Assembly (NCBI RefSeq): GCF_014649875.1
Contig: NZ_BMTW01000022.1
Span: 56,130 to 120,129, forward strand
Origin: Streptomyces rubiginosohelvolus
Lineage (GTDB): Bacteria; Actinomycetota; Actinomycetes; Streptomycetales; Streptomycetaceae
DNA: 64,000 nucleotides
Direction: 5' to 3'
The number at the start of each line of letters is the position of its first letter. The first letter of the stretch is position 1. A program made the position numbers and the translations under genes. The notes under the pieces are model-generated. The model made no database searches. It was not told where the DNA came from and worked only from the letters and a program-made list of their open reading frames with translations. Shown here piece by piece: positions 41,268 through 48,596 of the stretch.

Positions 41268-42149
41268 TCAGCCCTGCCGGATCTCGCCGGTGTAGATGGC
41301 GTCCTCGTCCGGCAGCTTCACCGTGACCGGCAGCCCGAACCCGTACAGCAGCAGCGTCGAGACCACCGACACCTCCGGGCCCCGGGCGTCGGTGGAGAAG
41401 GTGAAGCGGTGCCGGACCTTCCGCAGCCGGCCGTCCTCGTCAAGGTAGGCGTCGAAGGGCACGGCGTCCTTGCTGAACCCTTTCGCCGCCGCGCTCAGCG
41501 CCCCGCGCGACTGCGGCGAGGCGGTCCGGGCCGCCCGGCCCAGGTCGGCGACGCCCCGGTAGTGGTGCACGGTCACCCCGGCCAGCTCGGTCTTCCCCGC
41601 GTACGTCACACCGGCCGCGCCGCGCAGCAGCTCGGCCGCCGCCATCGGGTCGGTGACCCCGCCGGTGACGAGGTTGCCGTCCTTCAGCCCGGTCGTGTCG
41701 ATCCTGACCCACTTGTCGTCGGGCACCCCGGCGCCGCGGTTCTTCATGTAGAGCGCCCCGGGGGCCAGCAGCTCGGTGATCGGCCGGTGGCCGTCCGCCC
41801 CCGCGGCGTCCTTGCCCGCCGGGTCCTTGGGCAGCACCACCCGGAGCCGCCCCATCTGCTTGCGGAAGTCGTAGGCGCCCTGCCCCCGGATCGTCACCCG
41901 GGTGCCGCCGGCCGCCGTCTCCATCGACGTACGGGTCTCCGCACCGCCCGCCTCGACGAGGACGTCCGCCGCCTGCCCGAGCAGATCGAGCGGCCGGTCG
42001 GCGGCCACGGAACGCTGCCCGGATCCGTCGGCCGCGCCGCCACCCCCGTCCACGCCGAGGCACCCGGCGGTGACCGCGATCACCCCGGCCGCGGCGAGGG
42101 CGCGGACAGCGCGGGCCCCGCCTCCGTCCCTGTACTGCTGCACCACCAT
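41268..42149 (-). CDS. LppX/LprG-like exported lipoprotein
   Basis: 293 residues from ATG 42149. The lipoprotein signal ends at VTAGC (Cys30). The mature part resembles actinobacterial LppX/LprAFG-type beta-sheet lipoproteins (GGTRVTIRGQGAYDFRKQMG; ALYMKNRG; FDAYLDEDGRLRKVRHRFTF), which carry lipids or assist envelope assembly. Ligand-binding residues cannot be assigned. The start is uncertain; an upstream frame to 42203 exists but adds a non-signal-like prefix. Confidence 0.82.
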   Translation of the reverse strand: MVVQQYRDGGGARAVRALAAAGVIAVTAGCLGVDGGGGAADGSGQRSVAADRPLDLLGQAADVLVEAGGAETRTSMETAAGGTRVTIRGQGAYDFRKQMGRLRVVLPKDPAGKDAAGADGHRPITELLAPGALYMKNRGAGVPDDKWVRIDTTGLKDGNLVTGGVTDPMAAAELLRGAAGVTYAGKTELAGVTVHHYRGVADLGRAARTASPQSRGALSAAAKGFSKDAVPFDAYLDEDGRLRKVRHRFTFSTDARGPEVSVVSTLLLYGFGLPVTVKLPDEDAIYTGEIRQG

Positions 42150-42261
42150 CGCCTGCCAACCCCCAACGACTGCCGCCCGGCCGAGCCCTGACCCGCTCCG
42201 CATAACGAGTGCCGCCGTCCCCCGTCACGCCACGGGGCGCTGCGGCCAGTACCGTGGACGG

Positions 42262-42534
42262 GTGCATGAGGATTCCCCCGCCGCGGCACGCACCACCGCC
42301 GCGCCGCGCACCCCCGCCCGGACCACCCGCGCCCTCACGGAATCGCTGACGGAACCGCTGTCCGCATCCCTGCCGGAGGCTCCCCCTCCGGGCCCGCCCG
42401 CCGGGCACAGCGCCACGACGATCGAACGGGGCTCGTTCTGTCTGGCCCGCTGCAGCTGCGGCTGGTCGGGACCGGCGCGCAGATCCCGGGACCGGGCCCG
42501 CACCGACGCCGCCGAACACATCGCCGCACCCTGA
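42262..42534 (+). CDS. Small protein with a C-x-C motif, probably leaderless
   Basis: 90 residues from GTG 42262. The N-terminal half is Ala/Thr/Pro/Ser-rich; the C-terminal half (GSFCLARCSCGWSGPARRSR, DRARTDAAEHIA) has three Cys spaced like a small zinc or metal site and a basic helix. Similar short proteins are common in Streptomyces; the role is unknown. TACCGT ends 6 bases before the start and no ribosome-binding site exists. Confidence 0.65.
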   Translation: MHEDSPAAARTTAAPRTPARTTRALTESLTEPLSASLPEAPPPGPPAGHSATTIERGSFCLARCSCGWSGPARRSRDRARTDAAEHIAAP

Positions 42535-42577
42535 CCCACCGCGCGGCTACGGGGTCACCGGCCCCGACCCCGTACAG

Positions 42578-42616
42578 CACGAACCCCCAGGCGCAAGGAG
42601 CACCTGGGGGTTCGTG
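42578..42616. terminator. Bidirectional terminator between the small protein and the PAP2 gene
   Basis: CACGAACCCCCAGG (42578-42591) pairs with CCTGGGGGTTCGTG (42603-42616) over 14 bp with an 11-base loop, between convergent genes. Confidence 0.85.
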
Positions 42617-42711
42617 GCCATCATTCGTGGCAATCAGGAGTCAGGGACCAGGGAGGGACCCGGGATCGTTCAGGCGGCCGGGTGGCGGCCCTCAAGCGGC
42701 CGGGCCGGCCG

Positions 42712-43443
42712 TCAGGCGGCCAGGTCCTTCTCCCCCGGGTCGCCCCGCCGGGAACCGGGCCGAGGCTCGGGGATGCCGACCGCCTCGCCGCGCTCGTCCG
42801 CGTACGCGACGGCCGCGCTCTTCGACCGGACGAACCAGCCGACGCGCGGCGAGCGGGCGACCGCCGCCATCAGCGGGGTCAGCAGCGCCATGGCGAGCGG
42901 GGCCAGCAGCAGGGTGACGGCCGTACCGAGGGCGAAGCCGCCGATCACGTCGGTCGGGTAGTGAACGCCCATGTAGATCCGGCTGAAACCGGCGAAGAGC
43001 GCGAGGCCGATCGCGTAGAGGCCGAACTTCCGGTTCGCCACGAAGATGCCGACGGCGATGCCCATGGCCAGGGTGGAGTGGTCGCTGACGAACGAGAAGT
43101 CCGTCTTGCCGTGGATCAGGACTTCGAGGCCCTCGTGGTCGTTGAAGGGGCGTGGCCGTTCGACGAAGCCGCGGATGGGGACGTTGATGAGGATCGCGAT
43201 GGCGGCGGCGAGCGGCGCCCAGACGATGGCGGCGGCAGCCGTCACGGCGTCCTCGGCCGTCCCGCGCCCCCGCATGCTCCACCAGCACCACAGGCCCACC
43301 AGAACGAGGCCGACCATGATCCCGTACTCGCCGACGTACTCCATGACCCGGTCGAACCAGGTGGGAGCGGCCTTCGCGAGGCCGTTGATGTCGTAGAGCA
43401 GACTGACGTCCGGGTTCGACCCGTCGAGTTCGAGTCCAGCCAT
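42712..43443 (-). CDS. PAP2-family membrane phosphatase
   Basis: 243 residues from ATG 43443. About five membrane helices. The three PAP2 signatures are visible: the Lys/Arg-Pro segment RGFVERPRPF, SDHS in FSFVSDHSTLAMG and the SRIYMGVHYPTDVIGG motif with the nucleophile His. It dephosphorylates a lipid phosphate such as undecaprenyl-PP or phosphatidic acid at the outer face of the membrane. The cytoplasmic tail (about 205-243) is charged and disordered. It is a single gene. Confidence 0.92.
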   Translation of the reverse strand: MAGLELDGSNPDVSLLYDINGLAKAAPTWFDRVMEYVGEYGIMVGLVLVGLWCWWSMRGRGTAEDAVTAAAAIVWAPLAAAIAILINVPIRGFVERPRPFNDHEGLEVLIHGKTDFSFVSDHSTLAMGIAVGIFVANRKFGLYAIGLALFAGFSRIYMGVHYPTDVIGGFALGTAVTLLLAPLAMALLTPLMAAVARSPRVGWFVRSKSAAVAYADERGEAVGIPEPRPGSRRGDPGEKDLAA

Positions 43444-43776
43444 CTGCTGCGGCCCCTTGCCTTGTCTGCTTCTCTGCCGCGACGCGCGTCCTTGCGCGCC
43501 GCCCTGGTCGAACCCCCGTATCCGGTGCGATCCGTTGCCGCACTGCACCGCACAGCTTCACTGCGACGCATGGTCAGTGCGTATGGCGTTCCGTTCCCTG
43601 TCCAGGGAACGGCCCCGGCGTCGCCTGCGTTCCGTTCTCCACCGAATGATCACTATGACGTTATCGAAGAGTGACTCGTCGTCGCAGCTCAGGGCCCAGG
43701 CTTCACAGAGAGTTCCCGCCAGGGCCGACTGCCCGTCAGCACCCTTCACCACTCCCGGAGCCCGTCGAGACGTACG
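43444..43776. other. 333-base intergenic region with one palindrome, no gene seen
   Basis: It holds CCGTTCCCTG-TC-CAGGGAACGG (about 43591-43612), a near-perfect operator-like palindrome in the upstream region of the PAP2 gene. AT-richer sequence follows around 43645-43680 (ATGATCACTATGACGTTATC). Confidence 0.55.
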
Positions 43777-44787
43777 TCACCCCGTGGGCAGATCGGTCGG
43801 AAGGGCGGCGGCACCGTCCTTGGTGACCCGGGTCGCACCGAAGTAGTCCGGCGTATCGATCTTGTCGAACCGAATGACCGCCCCGGTGAACGGCGCATTG
43901 ATCATATAGCCGCCCCCGACGTACAACCCGACGTGCCGGATGGCCCGCGAATTGGTGAGGTCGTCGGAGAAGAACACCAGATCCCCCGGAAGCAGCTCGT
44001 CCCGCGAGGGATGCGGTCCGGCGTTGTACTGGTCGTTGGCAACGCGCGGCAGCTCGATCCCGACCGTCCGGTACGCGGCCTGGGTCAGCCCGGAACAGTC
44101 GAACCGCCCCTGCTGCTCGGGCGTACCGTTGCCGCCCCACAGATAGGGCGTGCCGAGCTTCTTCTGGGCGAAGTAGATGGCCCCGGCGGCCTGCCGGGAG
44201 GGCGCGACCCGGCCGACGGGCCGGGCGAAGCTCTTCTCCAGGGAACGAATGATCTTGACGTAGTTCTGTGTCTCTTTATAAGGAGGCACGCCGCCGTACT
44301 TGATCACCGCGTACGCGCCGGCGTTGTACGCGGCGAGCATGTTGTTCGTCGGGTCGCCCGGCACCTTCTTCACGTACCCGGCGATCTCGCAGTCGTACGA
44401 AGCGGCCGAGGGGATCGCGTCGGCGGGGTCCCACACGTCCCGCTTGCCGTCGCCGTTGCCGTCGATCCCGTGCGTGGCCCAGGTGCCGGGGATGAACTGG
44501 GCGATGCCCTGCGCGGCGGCAGGGCTCTGCGCCCTCGGGTTCCAGCCGCTCTCCTGGTACAACTGCGCGGCCAGCAGGGCCGGGTTGATGGCGGGACAGA
44601 GGTTGCCCCACTTCTGCACCAGCGGCTGGAAGCGCGCGGGCACCGCCCCCTTGGCCAGCGCGACGGCACCACCGCCCCCCGACCCGGCGAGCCCGGCGGC
44701 GGCGGAGTACGTACCGACGACGAGCAGCGCCAGGAAGCACATGACCATGCCGACGCCGATGCCACCGAACACCCAGAATTTCCGCAC
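43777..44787 (-). CDS. VirB1-like lytic transglycosylase fused to an NlpC/P60 peptidase
   Basis: 336 residues. One membrane helix (about 5-30) anchors the protein. The SLT-type transglycosylase domain (about 50-185) has Glu79 in YQESGWNPRAQS and AAQGIAQFIPGTW. The NlpC/P60 domain (about 200-325) has Cys231 (RFDCSGLTQ) and His285 (IRHVGLYVG). Together the domains cut glycan strands and stem peptides, opening the wall for an apparatus, as VirB1- and TcpG-type proteins do in Gram-positive conjugation. It follows the hydrolase/lipoprotein genes on the same strand and belongs to the T4SS-like locus. Confidence 0.93.
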   Translation of the reverse strand: MRKFWVFGGIGVGMVMCFLALLVVGTYSAAAGLAGSGGGGAVALAKGAVPARFQPLVQKWGNLCPAINPALLAAQLYQESGWNPRAQSPAAAQGIAQFIPGTWATHGIDGNGDGKRDVWDPADAIPSAASYDCEIAGYVKKVPGDPTNNMLAAYNAGAYAVIKYGGVPPYKETQNYVKIIRSLEKSFARPVGRVAPSRQAAGAIYFAQKKLGTPYLWGGNGTPEQQGRFDCSGLTQAAYRTVGIELPRVANDQYNAGPHPSRDELLPGDLVFFSDDLTNSRAIRHVGLYVGGGYMINAPFTGAVIRFDKIDTPDYFGATRVTKDGAAALPTDLPTG

Positions 44788-44923
44788 CCCTCAACCATCC
44801 CCCATCGAGGCGCGCTTCAGAGGTGTTTTCGACGGTGTGTACGAGTCATCCGCGGCACACCACCGGCGCACCCGAAGCACACGGGGGCGCCGACGGCTCA
44901 CGAGCACCAGAGCTGACGATCTC

Positions 44924-45508
44924 TCACCCTCCGCTGCCGGACCAGAAGTCGGACCGGACATTGGGCCGGGGCAGCGGATAGACGTCCTCGTAGGCGGGAC
45001 CGTTGGGCTCGGTGGTGGGGGCGGCGACCTTCGACTCCTCCACACAGGGGCTGTCGGCTTCCAGGAAGGCCTGCCCCTTCCCCCGGAAGGAGACGCTGAC
45101 ACCGAATCCGCTCCTGGTGACCGCGTAGACCGCAGGGAACTTCTCGTCCTTGTTGACGGCCTTGATCCGGTAGTCGTTCTTCCGCCAGAAGGTCTCGGCG
45201 CGGTCGAGGAACGTCTGCCGGCGCTCGGGGGAGACGATGGTCATGACGGTACGCCGACGGGTGACTCCGCAGGCCCGGGTGGTGGTGGGCCCATGGGCCC
45301 ACTGCACGTCGGGGTCAATGCCCTTGAGGACGGCATCGAGCATGGCGTCGGACTGCTCGGCAGCCTCCTGCATATCCATCGTCGCCCCGCTCTCCTTCCC
45401 AGCGCTCGCGCCGTCCCCCTGCTCGCTCCCGCACCCGGCCAGCGGAACCCCGAGGGCCAGGACCAGGACCACCGCGACGGGGGGCAGGGCCCGCTTCGCT
45501 CGCCTCAC
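44924..45508 (-). CDS. Lipoprotein coupled to the pilin-hydrolase fusion
   Basis: 194 residues from GTG 45508, overlapping the hydrolase stop as GTGA. The lipobox is LAGC (Cys26). The mature protein has a conserved core: MDMQEAAEQSDAMLDAVLKG, WAHGPTTTRACGVTRRRTVM and PRPNVRSDFWS, with two Cys likely paired (ACGVTRR, DSPCVEE). It is a clear paralogue of the lipoprotein at 48057. Coupling to a DUF1023 hydrolase suggests a partner or immunity-like role at the membrane; this is inference. Confidence 0.85.
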   Translation of the reverse strand: MRRAKRALPPVAVVLVLALGVPLAGCGSEQGDGASAGKESGATMDMQEAAEQSDAMLDAVLKGIDPDVQWAHGPTTTRACGVTRRRTVMTIVSPERRQTFLDRAETFWRKNDYRIKAVNKDEKFPAVYAVTRSGFGVSVSFRGKGQAFLEADSPCVEESKVAAPTTEPNGPAYEDVYPLPRPNVRSDFWSGSGG

Positions 45509-47823
45509 TTCGGTTCCTCCATCTTGAGCCGGTCGGCGTTGCCCGACACGATCAGGGCGATGCTGTCCGCGGACACCGCGTCACGTTCCGGGCTGAAGTA
45601 GTTCGAGTGCGAGTCCAGACTGATGCCGCTCCCGCTGACGAGGGGCGGCCCGTCGGCCACCGGGAAGCGCCGGGCCCCGAACGCCTTGCTCGCGGGATCC
45701 TTCCCGAACCAGAGGTCGTCATCACCCGGATCGGCGAGATCGCCGGCGACGTACGCCCCGCCGGGCCCGCCCAGGGCCAGCCCGAGCCCGCCCACCACGA
45801 CCTGGGTCTTCGAGGGCAGCTTGGTCACCGGGTCGTTGGCGGCGGCCCCCACGAAGACGTGCTCGCTGCCGACGCCGAGGTCCACGGCATGGTCGACGCC
45901 GACCCCCGGACTGCCGACGAGGATGATGTCGTCGACCCCGGGAATCCCCCCGGGCCGGGCGGCGGCCGCGCCCACGGTCCGGGACCCGTAGGAGTGCCCG
46001 ATGGCGGTCAGATGCGGGTCCTTGTTCTGGTTGGTGACGGAGATCCCGCCCATGAAGTCGCGGTAGGCCGCCCCGCCCTTCTCGGCCCGCCCGGTGCCCA
46101 TGACGGCGAAGTAGCCCGCCGCCCCGTCCTTGTCCGGCAGCTGCGGGGCGTCGTACCCGAGCCAGACGATGGACGCCGTGGACTCGTCGTACCCCTGCGC
46201 CCCGATCGCGGTGTCGCGGGCCCGCCCGAGGTCGTTCTTGGCGAACTCCTCGTCGAGGGAGGTGTTGAGCCCCGGCACGTAGGCGGACACATGCTGCGAC
46301 ACGTCCGGATTCCCGAACGACACGATCGCCCGCCCGTTCCCCTCATCCCCGACCCCGATGAGATACATGGGCGGCTTCCCGTTCTCGTTCAACTGCCGCT
46401 CGATCTCGCGCAGCCCGGCCAGCTGGTCGCGGGCCTTGTCGGTGTCGACGCCCTCCAACTTGTCGATGAGCGCCGGGAGGTTGCGGCGGTTGGCGGCGTC
46501 CCGGGCGAGGACGGGGATGCCGTCGAGGCTGCCGATCCGCTCCGGGACGAGCTCGATGTACCGCTCCCGCTCCTCCGGCGAGAGCCCGTCCCACCAGGCC
46601 TTGCGCTGGGCGGGCGTGGCGTTCTGCGGGATCCGCTCACCGAGGTGCGCACGCTCGGCCTCCCGCACCTCGGCGTCGACCCGCGCTCCGGACCCGGGTA
46701 TCGCCAGCCCGGCACCGACACCGCCGACGGCCTTGTTCCAGTCCCAGGCCGCGCCGATGTAGTCACCCCGCGCCCACTTCCGCTCCGCGTCGCGGGTGTC
46801 GCGCCCCCACTGATCGGCGATGCGCTGCCCGGTCTCCCCCGGCCGCAGAACGGCCCCGACGACCCCTCGGACGTCACCCCCGACCCCGTCCCCGAGAAAG
46901 CCGTCGATGAACCCGCCGCCGTGGGGGCCTGGGGGTCTACTCGCGTCGACCGGTGCGGTGAGGTCGCTTTGGGGGGAGGGGGTGGTGGCTTGGGGGGTGT
47001 TGGGGGTGTGGGCTCCGGTCGTGGTGGTGTCGCCGGTGGTGCCGGGCTGGCCGGTGGTGCCGGTGGTGCCGTTCTCGCCCCTGGTACCGGTGCTGCCGGT
47101 ACCACCGGTGAGGCTGGACTCGTCCTCTCCACCACTGCCGTCGGCGGCGCCGGCCCCCGGGGGGTCATGGGGCCTGCTGCCACTCCCGTCGGCACTCCCG
47201 TCGCTGTTCCCGTCGGTGCCTCCACCGTCGGCCACGACGTCGCGCCCCGGCGCCGGGCACGAACTGCCGGTCAGTTCACAGATCGCGCTGCGGATCTCCG
47301 CGGTGAGCTGCTGCCCGGTCCCCGTGGCCATGAGCCCGCCGACGAGAGCGACGACGACCAGGACGAGGCCGAGGTACTCCAGCGCGGTCTGCCCGCCGTC
47401 GCGGCGGAGCCTCATCATCCGGGCGAAGCTGAAGAGCCGTTGCTCGGCCCGTTGCTCCAGTCCGCTGCGGAACCACCGACGGCTCTCCGGCCGGCACAGC
47501 AGCACGATGACGGCCACGGGCACGGCCAACCGCGCGAGGCCCTGCCCTTCGGCCCCGCCACTCAGCTCGGCGAGGGCACCGAGGACGGTCCAGGCCAGCA
47601 CGGCGAGGAGCGCGTACCAGACGCGAACCCCGCCATGCCGGACGTACAGCGACAGCACGAAGACGGCGGCCCCGGGTAACGACGCGTAGAGCAGCAGTCC
47701 GAGGAGGTACCCGTCGACCGCGTCCACGGAGGAGGCCGTCGACAGGGCCCGGACGGCGCCCACCAGGGTGGCCACGAAGAGGACGTGAACCAGGATCAGG
47801 GCCGCCTGCAACGGCCGGGGCAT
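45505..47823 (-). CDS. Fusion of membrane domain, Flp-pilin-like signal and DUF1023 alpha/beta hydrolase
   Basis: 772 residues from ATG 47823; a TTG at 47901 is in frame but the added codons have poor codon bias. Order: three or four membrane helices (about 5-112), then a type IV/Flp-prepilin-like motif (GGQTALEYLG, 143-152) with its hydrophobic helix (151-170). A Cys pair follows (ICELTGSSCP), then a Ser/Gly/Thr/Pro-rich linker (about 180-320) and a DUF1023 hydrolase (about 330-772). The triad includes Ser611 (GHSYGS) and a His in SLDSHSNYF. Stop overlaps the lipoprotein start (GTGA). A surface or secreted hydrolase presented through a pilin-type anchor is the simplest reading. Confidence 0.88.
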   Translation of the reverse strand: MPRPLQAALILVHVLFVATLVGAVRALSTASSVDAVDGYLLGLLLYASLPGAAVFVLSLYVRHGGVRVWYALLAVLAWTVLGALAELSGGAEGQGLARLAVPVAVIVLLCRPESRRWFRSGLEQRAEQRLFSFARMMRLRRDGGQTALEYLGLVLVVVALVGGLMATGTGQQLTAEIRSAICELTGSSCPAPGRDVVADGGGTDGNSDGSADGSGSRPHDPPGAGAADGSGGEDESSLTGGTGSTGTRGENGTTGTTGQPGTTGDTTTTGAHTPNTPQATTPSPQSDLTAPVDASRPPGPHGGGFIDGFLGDGVGGDVRGVVGAVLRPGETGQRIADQWGRDTRDAERKWARGDYIGAAWDWNKAVGGVGAGLAIPGSGARVDAEVREAERAHLGERIPQNATPAQRKAWWDGLSPEERERYIELVPERIGSLDGIPVLARDAANRRNLPALIDKLEGVDTDKARDQLAGLREIERQLNENGKPPMYLIGVGDEGNGRAIVSFGNPDVSQHVSAYVPGLNTSLDEEFAKNDLGRARDTAIGAQGYDESTASIVWLGYDAPQLPDKDGAAGYFAVMGTGRAEKGGAAYRDFMGGISVTNQNKDPHLTAIGHSYGSRTVGAAAARPGGIPGVDDIILVGSPGVGVDHAVDLGVGSEHVFVGAAANDPVTKLPSKTQVVVGGLGLALGGPGGAYVAGDLADPGDDDLWFGKDPASKAFGARRFPVADGPPLVSGSGISLDSHSNYFSPERDAVSADSIALIVSGNADRLKMEEPK
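46960..47120. repeat. G-rich, low-complexity linker segment on the plus strand
   Basis: The Thr/Gly/Ser linker of the hydrolase fusion is encoded by DNA with many GGGG and GGTGGT runs on the plus strand (GGGGGGAGGGGGTGGTGG). Several GGG tracts within short range could form G-quadruplexes. Confidence 0.75.
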
Positions 47824-48056
47824 CAACCGCCCGCCCGAGCCAGCTATGGCAGCGCTTACATCGACGCCAAGAGGGACCGCGCTTCTTCGTATGCCGGACA
47901 AGAGCAGTCCCCTACCTCGTGAGTGGGCGGAACGGGCGACAGGTCAGTCACTCCGCGTATGCGACCACACGGGCGGGGGGCGCGACATGGGCCCCAGGAC
48001 CCAATGCAGGGCTCAAAGCCCTTGCGTGCAGGTCGAGTTGAGCCACCGTGGCCCGA

Positions 48057-48596
48057 TCACGACCTGGTTGCCGACCAGAAGTCGGAGTGGATGTTGGGGC
48101 GGGGGATGAGCTCTGCGTCGGGGGCGAGGAACGCGGTGGCCTGGCTGGTGGAATCGGCGACCTCGGAGTGGCGGACGCAAGGGCTGTCTACGTCGAAGTG
48201 CACTTGGCCTTTGTCGGCGACGATCAGGGAAACTTGAAACCCATCCTGGGTCCTCGCGTAGATCGCGGGGACGTCTACATCATTATTGATGACTGTCATA
48301 CGGTAGTCGCTCTTTCTCCAGAAACGGTCCACCACGCCAAGAAGGCTCCCCCTCCGCTGAGCGGAGACAACAGTCATGACTGTCCTCCGTCGAGTAACAG
48401 TGCAACTGCCCGTGGTCGTAGGGCCATGCACCCAATCCACACTCGGTTCGATCTCAGCGAGAACGCCGTCCAGAATCTCGTCCGCACGTTCCGCAGCCCC
48501 CTGCATGTCCATATTTCCCTCTCGCGTTCCAATACAGCCGACCAGCAACGCCCCGACGAGCACCATCAGAATTCGCGATGCGCCTCGGAAATTCAC
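48057..48596 (-). CDS. Second lipoprotein, paralogue of the 44924 gene
   Basis: 179 residues from GTG 48596, overlapping the upstream hydrolase stop as GTGA. Lipobox LVGC (Cys21). The core WVHGPTTTGSCTVTRRRTVM, FWRKSDYRMTVINND, DSPCVRHSEVA and PRPNIHSDFWS aligns with the paralogue; conserved positions are spread over the whole mature length. Codon usage is less GC-biased than its neighbours. Same partner logic as the first lipoprotein. Confidence 0.85.
   Translation of the reverse strand: MNFRGASRILMVLVGALLVGCIGTREGNMDMQGAAERADEILDGVLAEIEPSVDWVHGPTTTGSCTVTRRRTVMTVVSAQRRGSLLGVVDRFWRKSDYRMTVINNDVDVPAIYARTQDGFQVSLIVADKGQVHFDVDSPCVRHSEVADSTSQATAFLAPDAELIPRPNIHSDFWSATRS

Noticed and set aside
47824..47901. 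Extension of the pilin-hydrolase fusion to a TTG at 47901
   Set aside because: A fair GGGGA site exists, but the 26 added codons have many A/T third positions, unlike the gene body; ATG 47823 is preferred.
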